Origin: a virus
Strand: one strand, 5' to 3'
Virus record (IMG/VR): IMGVR_UViG_3300045141_000018
Coordinates: 1 to 42,542 of that record
DNA: 42,542 nucleotides
This document shows, piece by piece, positions 31,702 to 37,570 of the stretch; within the stretch, counting starts at the first letter, position 1; every line of letters begins with the position of its first letter. The notes below the pieces were generated by a model, which did no database searches, was not told where the DNA came from, and saw nothing but the letters and a program-made list of their open reading frames with translations. The position numbers were made by a program, and so were the translations under genes.

Positions 31702-32173
31702 TTCGGCTAAAACTTTCATGGTGGAAGACGCACCGATCATATTCCGTAATTTCTCAGGAAAAGAAGGCCAATACAATCGAGAAGGCGATCGTAACTTCGC
31801 AGTCATCCTACCTCCGGACGTCGCTGTACAGATGCTCGAGGATGGATGGAATGTACGATACTTGGAATCGAGAGAGGAAGGAGAACCGGACACACCTTAT
31901 ATTTCTGTAGCAGTGAATTTCAATAATCGACCGCCTCGTGTTGTGTTGTTGACGACCACGACACGTACGCAGCTCGACGAGAGTTCGGTTGATGTATTGG
32001 ATTGGGCTGATATCAAAACAGCCGATCTAATTGCACGAGGGTATGACTGGAGTGTTAATGGTAAAACAGGAACTAAAGCTTATCTCCAGTCTCTCTTCGT
32101 AACTATTGAAGAGGATGCACTAGAACGTAAATATTCGATTAACGAGAATCCTCCGGGTAATCATGCTGACTAA
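31694..32173 (+). CDS. Probable single-stranded DNA-binding protein (159 aa)
   Basis: ATG start. Core IIFRNFSGKEGQYNREGDRN, FAVILPPDVAVQMLEDGWNV, PYISVAVNFNNRPPRVVLLT, DWADIKTADLIARGYDW, VNGKTGTKAYLQSLFVTIEE. This is a highly conserved phage family directly behind polymerase/primase genes; the five-strand barrel pattern and position suggest an OB-fold ssDNA-binding protein. The acidic C-terminal tip of host SSBs is absent. I am confident of the family and moderately confident of the function. Confidence 0.7.
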   Translation: MSDSAKTFMVEDAPIIFRNFSGKEGQYNREGDRNFAVILPPDVAVQMLEDGWNVRYLESREEGEPDTPYISVAVNFNNRPPRVVLLTTTTRTQLDESSVDVLDWADIKTADLIARGYDWSVNGKTGTKAYLQSLFVTIEEDALERKYSINENPPGNHAD

Positions 32174-32210
32174 AATCAGAGGCCGTTCGAAAAATGGACA
32201 AGGATTACAT

Positions 32211-32510
32211 ATGGAGTTTAAGAGTTTCGTTCGTAAGCCTTTCGTTGTCCAGGCTGTAGAAGTTACTGTCGAGAACATCAACGAGGTTGCTAAGTATGTC
32301 GGGGACGTTCGTGAGCGGGAAGACGGTACGAAGTATATTCTTGTCGACCGTCGCTTGGTCCCAAACGTTTTCCGGGTGTACCCAGGCTTCTACATGACGA
32401 AGATGGGTGAGAACGTTCGTTGCTACTCACGGAAGATCTTCAGAGAGCAGTTCGTCGAGGAAGACGAGAACATTCGACCTTGGGTTGAATTCATGGAGAA
32501 GCAAGCCTAG
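32211..32510 (+). CDS. Conserved phage protein in replication block (99 aa)
   Basis: ATG at 32211 (MEFKSFVRKPFVVQAVEVT) chosen over ATG 32163 because it matches the start of related phage proteins and ACAAGGA precedes it. Beta-rich: ENINEVAKYVGDVREREDGT, LVDRRLVPNVFRVYPGFYMT, CYSRKIFREQFVEED. Known as a conserved protein beside phage replication genes, of no proven function. Confidence 0.7.
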   Translation: MEFKSFVRKPFVVQAVEVTVENINEVAKYVGDVREREDGTKYILVDRRLVPNVFRVYPGFYMTKMGENVRCYSRKIFREQFVEEDENIRPWVEFMEKQA

Positions 32511-32516
32511 GAGGTG

Positions 32517-32675
32517 ATGATGCCTTACTCAGCTAAGAAGTCGGGTAAGGGATACAGCATCGTCAACAAGAACACCGGCAAAGTTGTAGGGCATTCAAAG
32601 ACGAAATCAAATGCTCAGAAATCAATCAATGCTCGAAACGCCGGAGCCCACGGATGGAAGGGTAACAAGAAGTAG
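32517..32675 (+). CDS. Small basic protein (52 aa)
   Basis: Tandem ATG ATG after TAGGAGGTG; the second ATG (32520) gives a better distance and 51 residues. MPYSAKKSGKGYSIVNKNTG, then KVVGHSKTKSNAQKSINARN and a basic end. It resembles small phage proteins with the core K-x-G-K-G-Y-x-V-x-N-K-x-T-G-K, likely one beta hairpin plus helix, possibly binding nucleic acid. Last protein gene before a structured non-coding stretch. Confidence 0.7.
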   Translation: MMPYSAKKSGKGYSIVNKNTGKVVGHSKTKSNAQKSINARNAGAHGWKGNKK

Positions 32676-32820
32676 TTGTGCGGGGGCACAGAGGGGTGCT
32701 AAGGCGGGTAGATTCCCGACTCTGCAGTTAGAAATCTACTCGAGCCTTACTGTCTGCGAATGCGGTGCCTGCTTGTTCCATCCAGCGATAGCCGCATAGT
32801 CAGGCCACCTCTCACGTTCG
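32676..32820 (+). ncRNA. Structured non-coding segment, possible RNA element
   Basis: No convincing gene. TGTGC-GGGG-GCACA starts the region. GTAGATT/AATCTAC (7 pairs, around 32708-32738) is enclosed by AAGGC/GCCTT. Then ATGCGG pairs with CCGCAT and, interleaved with it, TGCCTG can pair with CAGGCCA (around 32760-32817). The sequence ends just before promoter-like copy 8. It may be the 3' end of the replication transcript, or an RNA of its own. Not a tRNA: no T-loop consensus. Confidence 0.45.
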
Positions 32821-32826
32821 CAAATA

Positions 32827-32856
32827 GACGCAAAATATACATACATTATAATGAGA
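32827..32856 (+). promoter_or_regulatory. Repeated promoter-like element, copy 8
   Basis: GACGCA (32827-32832) replaces TTCGCA, 14-base spacer with ACAT at positions 7-10, TATAAT (32847-32852), GAGA. Another TTCGCA starts nine bases earlier but at the wrong spacing. Confidence 0.72.
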
Positions 32857-32998
32857 GGAAAAGGATAAGAAATTATCAATTCCAAAGGATAAGAAACTTA
32901 AGATGCACTCGGGCGTACAAACCCGACCAGCGTAAGTACAAGCTTCCGGAGGTTGATTGATGATACAAGCTTCCTAATCCTCTCTTAATTTTTCTTTT
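32853..32998 (+). ncRNA. Candidate small RNA 4 / leader
   Basis: GAGAGGA (32853-32859) pairs with TCCTCTC (32978-32984), followed by TTAATTTTTCTTTTT. Inside: a 13-base direct repeat AAAGGATAAGAAA at 32860 and 32884, hairpin TCGGG/CCCGA (32909-32926), and ACAAGCTTCC at two places. A strong GGAGG is followed by a five-codon frame (MIQAS) at 32960-32977. This could be a small RNA, or an attenuator with leader peptide ahead of the gene at 33055. Confidence 0.5.
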
Positions 32999-33000
32999 TG

Positions 33001-33045
33001 CCAGATTGACAAAATACTATTGATGGGAAATGCCCGTCAGTCTGG
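33001..33045 (+). promoter_or_regulatory. Hairpin touching a ribosome binding site
   Basis: CCAGATTGAC (33001-33010) pairs with GTCAGTCTGG (33036-33045) over 10 bases with one G-U; an inner GGG/CCC is possible. The 3' arm runs directly into the GGAGG that serves the ATG at 33055, so folding may limit or pace translation. Confidence 0.55.
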
Positions 33046-33054
33046 AGGCTTCCT

Positions 33055-33324
33055 ATGTGGAAGTGGACATGCCCAAAAAGTCCAGGAGTAAACGAACACC
33101 ACTCTCTTAAGCAGTTGAATGAAACGTTGACTGCTCATGAAAGAGGAGTAAACGTTCGTAGGGGACTTGAGGTTCCTGGGTTTCGTAGGATCAAAGCATG
33201 CAAGGAGATCCACGATTACTGGGACGACGGAAGGCCTTGCGAGTTTCAGAAGTTTACGGGGAAGCGGTGCACATTCACCTACATTCCTGATCCGAACGGG
33301 CCGGACGTTGATTTCGTCGACTGA
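33055..33324 (+). CDS. Small protein of unknown function (89 aa)
   Basis: ATG after CTGGAGGCTTCC. Begins MWKWTCPKSPGVNEHHSLKQ, then a helix (LNETLTAHERGVNVRRGL) and a Cys/aromatic-rich end (KACKEIHDYWDDGRPCEFQK, GKRCTFTYIPDPNGP). Four Cys and several His might bind metal. The domain was not recognised. It lies between two structured RNA candidates. Confidence 0.6.
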   Translation: MWKWTCPKSPGVNEHHSLKQLNETLTAHERGVNVRRGLEVPGFRRIKACKEIHDYWDDGRPCEFQKFTGKRCTFTYIPDPNGPDVDFVD

Positions 33325-33622
33325 GCGACGTTAAACGACCTTAGGCTCAGAGCGCCGTCGTGAGACGGGTGGACTGTGAAGGATAACACAGAGCGCATTG
33401 GGAAATAGGGGGTAGCTGCCCACCCGATGTTCAGGTAAACAAAAAACCGGATTCCGTTTCTTTATCCCGTGAGGGGCTGAGCAAGGGAGCGCTTGCATGT
33501 TCCTGGAAAGCCGTGTCGTACTGATGCAAGTCCACGGCTACGGAATCGACGGAGGGTGGGTTAAGTTCCTCAGAAGGGAACCGCTGGCCCACTCTCCCCT
33601 TTAAAATTTGACGGAGGGGAAA
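33325..33622 (+). promoter_or_regulatory. Long structured leader with interleaved stems (riboswitch-like)
   Basis: No gene fits here. Visible stems: CTGAGC/GCTCAG (33321-33350); CCGTC-GTGA-GACGG (33355-33368); CTGTG/CACAG (33374-33391); an outer GATTCCGT/ACGGAATC (33450-33457 with 33540-33547) enclosing CTTGCAT/ATGCAAG (33492-33498, 33524-33530) and AGCCGTG/CACGGCT (33509-33515, 33533-33539), which cross each other; a 10-pair stem 33551-33560/33588-33597. TCCCCT (33595-33600) can instead pair with AGGGGA (33615-33620), which contains the ribosome binding site of the gene at 33623. Confidence 0.5.
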
Positions 33623-33862
33623 TTGGACAAGCACAAAGTGATTTACCGGCCGTTGGCGGACGTCATACCTACACACGGTCTTACTTTTAATCAGCAAACG
33701 TACCGCCAGGAAGAGCGGGAAATTCTTCAGCCACGCTTGGAGCACATCGGCTACACGCAAGTATATTGGCAGGACGGGGATAGAGACTCTTTTGGCCCCC
33801 TCACAAGAGTTTGTAGTGCTATAGATCCTTATGGAGACCGTGTTTACTTCGTTTATGGGTGA
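33623..33862 (+). CDS. Small protein of unknown function (79 aa)
   Basis: TTG at 33623 chosen because GGAGGGG lies 4-10 bases upstream; an in-frame TTG at 33608 lacks a site. Sequence LDKHKVIYRPLADVIPTHGL, then ILQPRLEHIGYTQVYWQDGD and a final strand YGDRVYFVYG. A small alpha/beta protein; not recognised. Its long structured leader is the unusual part. Confidence 0.55.
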   Translation: MDKHKVIYRPLADVIPTHGLTFNQQTYRQEEREILQPRLEHIGYTQVYWQDGDRDSFGPLTRVCSAIDPYGDRVYFVYG

Positions 33863-33866
33863 AAGT

Positions 33867-33896
33867 CTCGCACAAAATACATACAATATAATGAGA
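33867..33896 (+). promoter_or_regulatory. Repeated promoter-like element, copy 9
   Basis: CTCGCA (33867-33872), 14-base spacer with ACAT at positions 7-10, TATAAT (33887-33892), GAGA. Precedes the small membrane protein gene at 33926. Confidence 0.75.
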
Positions 33897-33925
33897 TTAA
33901 AAACCTACTAAAAGGAGAAATCACA

Positions 33926-34132
33926 ATGGAGAACAAGACTTCAGAAGCTGATTTGGACGCCACTGAGAAGAGTGCGAGCGTTGTTGCTTGGGTACTGGTT
34001 GGATTCGCCGCTTTCGGCGCATTCACAGCAGTCACCAAGGCCAACAAGGTGCTCAAGGCTCGGATCGAGAAGCGTGCCATCAAGCGGTTTCAGAAGGATC
34101 TGGAACTTCAGAGCGAACTCAAAAGTAAGTAA
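33926..34132 (+). CDS. Small single-span membrane protein (68 aa)
   Basis: AAAGGAG site before ATG, in a one-gene promoter-terminator unit. Acidic N-terminus (MENKTSEADLDATEKSA), span (VVAWVLVGFAAFGAFTAVT), then a long basic helix (KANKVLKARIEKRAIKRFQK). By the positive-inside rule the C-terminus is cytoplasmic. Shares this plan, not obvious sequence, with the next gene. Function unknown. Confidence 0.7.
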   Translation: MENKTSEADLDATEKSASVVAWVLVGFAAFGAFTAVTKANKVLKARIEKRAIKRFQKDLELQSELKSK

Positions 34133-34137
34133 CTCAT

Positions 34138-34172
34138 AAAGGAGGTATCAGGAAACTGGTACTTCCTTTTTG
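34138..34172 (+). terminator. Rho-independent terminator with GAAA loop
   Basis: AAGGAGGTATCAG pairs with CTGGTACTTCCTT (13 pairs with two G-U) around a GAAA tetraloop, followed by TTTTT. Six bases after the stop. Confidence 0.85.
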
Positions 34173-34181
34173 CTTTTTCTC

Positions 34182-34211
34182 TTCGTAGGAATTACATACA
34201 TTGTAATGAGA
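34182..34211 (+). promoter_or_regulatory. Repeated promoter-like element, copy 10
   Basis: TTCGTA (34182-34187), 14-base spacer with ACAT at positions 7-10, TGTAAT (34202-34207), GAGA. Begins ten bases after the preceding terminator. Confidence 0.78.
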
Positions 34212-34230
34212 CCCTACACAGGAGAAACTA

Positions 34231-34503
34231 ATGAACGAGAACGGAAAGCAAACCGCAGCAATCGTTGTTGGAGCTATCGCCGCTGTTGGAGTACTCGCTG
34301 TCAAATGCACCAAAACAGTGCGTGCAGGACGTAAGGAACGCAAAGAGATCAAGGCCAATGAGGCCAAAGACATCGAAGCGATGCGTACGGCCGCGCTGCT
34401 TGTTAAGGAGCGTTTGGTCAGCGGTACATACAGAGGCCAGAGCTTGAAAACGATTATGTCGGACCTAGAGTTCGAGACAATGGTCGCTCGTGAGGAATGG
34501 TAA
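34231..34503 (+). CDS. Small single-span membrane protein (90 aa)
   Basis: ATG after ACAGGAGAAAC. N-terminal span (AAIVVGAIAAVGVLAVKCT), basic linker (RAGRKERKEIKANEAKD) and a helical C-terminus with SGTYRGQSLKTIMSDLEFET. A one-gene unit like its neighbours. Function unknown; may be a membrane-active host-modifying protein. Confidence 0.7.
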   Translation: MNENGKQTAAIVVGAIAAVGVLAVKCTKTVRAGRKERKEIKANEAKDIEAMRTAALLVKERLVSGTYRGQSLKTIMSDLEFETMVAREEW

Positions 34504-34544
34504 TCAAAAGAGGAGGTATCTGTAACAGGATACTTCCTTTTTGC
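34501..34544 (+). terminator. Terminator, identical copy A
   Basis: AGGAGGTATC (34511-34520) pairs with GATACTTCCT (34529-34538), loop TGTAACAG, then TTTTT. The whole 44-base segment from the stop codon TAA on is repeated identically at 34765-34808. Confidence 0.85.
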
Positions 34545-34545
34545 C

Positions 34546-34575
34546 TTCGTAGGATTTACATGCATTGTAATGAGA
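34546..34575 (+). promoter_or_regulatory. Repeated promoter-like element, copy 11
   Basis: TTCGTA (34546-34551), 14-base spacer with ACAT at positions 7-10, TGTAAT (34566-34571), GAGA. Nearly identical to copy 10; precedes the gene at 34594. Confidence 0.78.
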
Positions 34576-34593
34576 ACCTACGAGAGGAATAAG

Positions 34594-34767
34594 ATGAACC
34601 AGCATGTACGCAACATTCTTGATGATTCGATGACGGTTGAGTCAGAAGTTAAAAGACTTCTAAGTAAGCAAGAGCTTACGTTGGGAGACTTTGACAACCT
34701 GATCAAAAACTGTGATCAAATCAAAGAAGCGGCGACAGTTGCTAGACAACTTGTTTACGGAAAGTAA
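34594..34767 (+). CDS. Small helical soluble protein (57 aa)
   Basis: ATG at 34594 chosen because CGAGAGGAATAAG precedes it; an ATG at 34570 falls in the promoter-like element. Sequence MNQHVRNILDDSMTVESEVK, then LLSKQELTLGDFDNLIKNCD and a helix (QIKEAATVARQLVYGK). Unlike the neighbouring cassettes it has no membrane span. Function unknown. Confidence 0.65.
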   Translation: MNQHVRNILDDSMTVESEVKRLLSKQELTLGDFDNLIKNCDQIKEAATVARQLVYGK

Positions 34768-34808
34768 TCAAAAGAGGAGGTATCTGTAACAGGATACTTC
34801 CTTTTTGC
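34765..34808 (+). terminator. Terminator, identical copy B
   Basis: Same 44 bases as 34501-34544, starting at the TAA stop codon. Stem 34775-34784 with 34793-34802, then TTTTT. Suggests recent duplication or recombination between cassettes. Confidence 0.85.
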
Positions 34809-34840
34809 TTTTGATATATTTTTTTAACTAAGGAGAAACA

Positions 34841-35029
34841 ATGCCTTTGTGGTCTTGTAGAATTGGTGAAGTTGAAGAAGATACGTTGGTTCTTGGGGCA
34901 GATGCTCCCATGCGGGAAGCGGTTCGAAAAGCCTACGTCGAATTGACTGGGCAAGAGCCCAAATTCATATTCAGCGGCTGGGGTGAAGAGTTGAGTGATG
35001 TCGAGCGTGACGTAGTGGAAGGGAGATAG
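34841..35029 (+). CDS. Small acidic protein (62 aa)
   Basis: TAAGGAGAAACA site before ATG; no copy of the repeated promoter element precedes it. Sequence MPLWSCRIGEVEEDTLVLGA, DAPMREAVRKAYVELTGQEP, KFIFSGWGEELSDVERDVVE: a compact alpha/beta protein with a C-terminal G-W-G-E-E. Its stop abuts the next ATG, so it forms an operon with the next three genes, ending in the helicase. Not recognised. Confidence 0.65.
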   Translation: MPLWSCRIGEVEEDTLVLGADAPMREAVRKAYVELTGQEPKFIFSGWGEELSDVERDVVEGR

Positions 35030-35416
35030 ATGCCGGATGAAGATTTTTCGATCGACGACCCGAGATTCAATGCTGCCTTGGACATGATCGGTCGTACGGG
35101 CGCACAAAGCATGCAGATACGTTTTCAAGACGACGAAGAACCCACGGTGTGGATCGCAGTAGCTCAGTATGGTGTGGACGAAAACCACGTGCCGCAACCC
35201 GAAGGCGGAGAAATCACATACAAAATCGGAGCGGCGTTACATCCGGTTCATGCATTGATGGAGCTCTTGAATCAGGCCGTGGATGGTGGAGAATGCACAT
35301 ATTGTCATAGGGGGACGGCTATTACTTTGCATGTTGGACCCATGCCGTTTGATCAAGACGTGTGTTGGTATCAGTATGACCCAGAATTACGGACGTTTCG
35401 GAGGGGATGTGAATGA
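35030..35416 (+). CDS. Protein with C-x-x-C motif (128 aa)
   Basis: ATG directly after the previous stop with GGAAGGGAGAT upstream. Acidic start (MPDEDFSIDDPRFNAALDMI), beta strands (TVWIAVAQYGVDENHVPQ) and VDGGECTYCHRGTAITLH with Cys-Thr-Tyr-Cys, plus further Cys near the end (DVCWYQYDP; RRGCE). A zinc-binding fold is possible. The last 4 bases overlap the next gene. Function unknown. Confidence 0.65.
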   Translation: MPDEDFSIDDPRFNAALDMIGRTGAQSMQIRFQDDEEPTVWIAVAQYGVDENHVPQPEGGEITYKIGAALHPVHALMELLNQAVDGGECTYCHRGTAITLHVGPMPFDQDVCWYQYDPELRTFRRGCE

Positions 35417-35607
35417 CATATCTAAGCGAATTCGTTAATGACAAATTAGCCCAGTCAGACACCAAAGATCTCCCGGTGGTCGTGGATGCAGTTATCGAGT
35501 GGCTTAATCGGGCTGGGTATTTGAAGAACGAAGACGTCAAGATTATTGCTCATAAAGACGCTGAGTTGAAGCCCCGGAGGCCTAATCCACCGCTGTCGAG
35601 GCGATAA
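35413..35607 (+). CDS. Small protein of helicase operon (64 aa)
   Basis: ATG overlaps the previous stop (ATGA). Helical MTYLSEFVNDKLAQSDTKDL, VVVDAVIEWLNRAGYLKNED and a Pro/Arg-rich tail (KPRRPNPPLSRR). Overlaps the helicase ATG by one base. It may be a helicase partner; no evidence beyond coupling. Confidence 0.6.
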   Translation: MTYLSEFVNDKLAQSDTKDLPVVVDAVIEWLNRAGYLKNEDVKIIAHKDAELKPRRPNPPLSRR

Positions 35608-36818
35608 TGGAATCGTGTCTTGAGGAACGCCCTCGGGCTATTGAGCTAATGCCGCATCAGGAAGAAGCGTTGCAATTTCTTGATAACGGAAAGATTCTCT
35701 ATGGGGGCGTCGGTTCTGGAAAGTCGGCCGTAGCCATAGCGTACTACATGAAGAAAGAGGCTCCTCGTGAGCTTATCGTCATTACAACGGCTAAGAAAAG
35801 AGATAGCCTGGATTGGGAGGGAGAGGCCGCTAGAGCTGGCATTAGTACTCGGGATGAGTTTACTAATGCTGGGATTCTTACTGTTGATTCTTGGAATAAT
35901 CTCGGTAAGTACCTAGATGTTCAGGATGCGTTCTTCATCTTCGATGAGCAGAGGCTGGTTGGACACGGCGCATGGGTAAAGAACTTCCTGAAGATAGTGA
36001 AGAGCAATCGTTGGATTCTCCTGAGTGCTACCCCTGGGGATACATGGTTGGATTATGGCCCGGTGTTCATTGCGAACGGGTGGTACAAGAACATAACGGA
36101 CTTCAAACGTCAGCACGTCTTGTATGCTCCGTATGTACGCTTTCCACAGGTTGTTGGCTATCTTGGAGAGGCAACGCTCGAGAGGTATCGGAATCAGATT
36201 CTCGTGGAGATGCCTTACCTGAGGCACACTGAGCGAATTCTGAATTTCATGAATGTGGGGTATGATAAGGAGTTGATTAAGGCCGTTCAGAGGAATCGCT
36301 GGAACGTTTTCGAGGATCGGCCGATCAGAGATATTGCCGAACTTTGGCGAGTTATGCGACGAATTATCAACTCTGATCCGAGCCGTCTGGAGGCGGTTAG
36401 GTTCCTGATGAAGTTTCATCCTCGGTTGATAATCTTCTACAATTTTGATTACGAACTTGAAATTCTTAGGGGCCTTGGGGAAGAAGTTGTCTTGTGTGAA
36501 TGGAACGGACACCGCAAGCAACCTATACCAAACACGGACAATTGGGTATATCTCGTCCAGTACATATCGGGTGGCGAAGGTTGGAATTGCACGGAAACTG
36601 ATGCGATGATTTTGTATTCTCTGACGTATTCTTACAAGAATTACATACAAAGCCAGGGTAGAATAGACCGGTTGAATACAGAGTATACTGATTTGTACTA
36701 CTACATACTTACTTCGTCAGCGTATGTCGATATTGCGGTGATGAAGGCTTTGGCGAATAAAAGATCGTTTAATGAAAAAAGCGAATTAAAAACCGGCGAA
36801 TTTGTAGCTCAAAATTGA
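35607..36818 (+). CDS. Superfamily 2 (SNF2-like) DNA helicase (403 aa)
   Basis: ATG overlaps the previous stop. Motif I GGVGSGKS with Lys39; motif Ia LIVITTAKKRDSLDW; motif II FIFDEQR with Asp113-Glu114 (DEQR instead of DEAH/DEAD); motif III LLSATPGD at 138-145; motifs IV-V (PRLIIFYNFDYELEIL, VQYISGGEGWN); motif VI QSQGRIDR at 348-355 with both arginines. All RecA-domain motifs are intact, so it should be an active ATPase. Family members act in recombination-dependent replication, repair or fork remodelling. Short, with no extra domains. Confidence 0.9.
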   Translation: MESCLEERPRAIELMPHQEEALQFLDNGKILYGGVGSGKSAVAIAYYMKKEAPRELIVITTAKKRDSLDWEGEAARAGISTRDEFTNAGILTVDSWNNLGKYLDVQDAFFIFDEQRLVGHGAWVKNFLKIVKSNRWILLSATPGDTWLDYGPVFIANGWYKNITDFKRQHVLYAPYVRFPQVVGYLGEATLERYRNQILVEMPYLRHTERILNFMNVGYDKELIKAVQRNRWNVFEDRPIRDIAELWRVMRRIINSDPSRLEAVRFLMKFHPRLIIFYNFDYELEILRGLGEEVVLCEWNGHRKQPIPNTDNWVYLVQYISGGEGWNCTETDAMILYSLTYSYKNYIQSQGRIDRLNTEYTDLYYYILTSSAYVDIAVMKALANKRSFNEKSELKTGEFVAQN

Positions 36819-37036
36819 GTGTTTCGACAATTTGTCGGTAGGGTTGCCGGGAGTTTGCAGGTACTCTGACGTGGGAGAACGTGGTTATATGTACACTTGG
36901 CAAATACTCTTCTATTAGTTTATATAAAAGTGGGTATGTATATAAACGCAAATACTATATATTAACCCCCTATTTCTATAGACTTTTTAAAAGGGTCGTT
37001 ATTTGCCGAATGCCGGGCGCCATAAAAAGGAGAGAA
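36819..37036 (+). other. AT-rich non-coding stretch with a small palindrome
   Basis: No gene is convincing. It begins with the 13-base palindrome CGACAATTTGTCG (36825-36837), and further on is very AT-rich with alternating TATA runs (36884-36970). It could hold an operator, a host-type promoter for the following gene, or an origin, but no iterons are visible. The repeated promoter-like element is absent here. Confidence 0.35.
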
Positions 37037-37558
37037 ATGATTGATTATACAGACGTCGAGGTAAGGCGTCCAATTATTGGATTCCCGAACTACGAAGTTA
37101 GCAATTATGGACGAGTGTATAACGTTCGTACCGGAAGACAGATGAAACATTCGCCAACCTATTACGATATTCCAACAGTAGGTCTCGTGTATGAGGGTCA
37201 ACAGTACAGACGTTCTGTGAAGGTATTGGTGGCTCGAGCGTTTGTCCCAGGGGAGACGGAGGTTTTCAATACCCCCATCCAACTAGACGGTAACCGATCC
37301 AACCTACATGAGTCAAACATCGTTTGGCGTCCGAGATGGTTTGCGTGGGCTTACACAAGACAATTTGAAAGTGTTCCTGGTTGGGCATTCCACGGTCCTG
37401 TTCTTGATGTTACACATAACGTTCGATACAAGAACATATTCAAAGCGGCTATTGCAAACGGAAGTTTGTGTGAAGATATTCATCATTCCATCATCTCAGG
37501 CACTAGAGTTTTCCCAACTGGAGAGCAGTATACTTTTACAAGAAACCGAAAAACCTGA
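37037..37558 (+). CDS. NUMOD4/HNH-like protein, possibly degenerate homing nuclease (173 aa)
   Basis: ATG at 37037 with AAAAAGGAGAGAA upstream; the frame is open further upstream but lacks sites. NUMOD4 module IIGFPNYEVSNYGRVYNV; HNH-like part TPIQLDGNRSNLHESNIVW followed by RPRWFAWAYTRQF; end with GTRVFPTGEQYTF. The first His of the usual H-x-D-G-N-x-x-N is Gln here, so catalysis is doubtful. Freestanding relatives are common in phages. It is an insertion-type gene between helicase and lysis modules. Confidence 0.75.
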   Translation: MIDYTDVEVRRPIIGFPNYEVSNYGRVYNVRTGRQMKHSPTYYDIPTVGLVYEGQQYRRSVKVLVARAFVPGETEVFNTPIQLDGNRSNLHESNIVWRPRWFAWAYTRQFESVPGWAFHGPVLDVTHNVRYKNIFKAAIANGSLCEDIHHSIISGTRVFPTGEQYTFTRNRKT

Positions 37559-37570
37559 CCTATATACAAT

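Noticed and set aside
32676-32820. tRNA or tmRNA gene
   Set aside because: No GG-T-T-C-R T-loop, no anticodon arm of right size, and no tmRNA-like ends.
33006-33011. TTGACA as a -35 box of a host promoter
   Set aside because: No -10 at 16-18 bases (TACTAT is only 3 bases away), and the bases are better explained as an arm of the 33001-33045 hairpin.
33440-33550. HDV-like self-cleaving ribozyme, because of crossing stems
   Set aside because: The required third hairpin between the crossing strands and the fourth before the last strand are missing.
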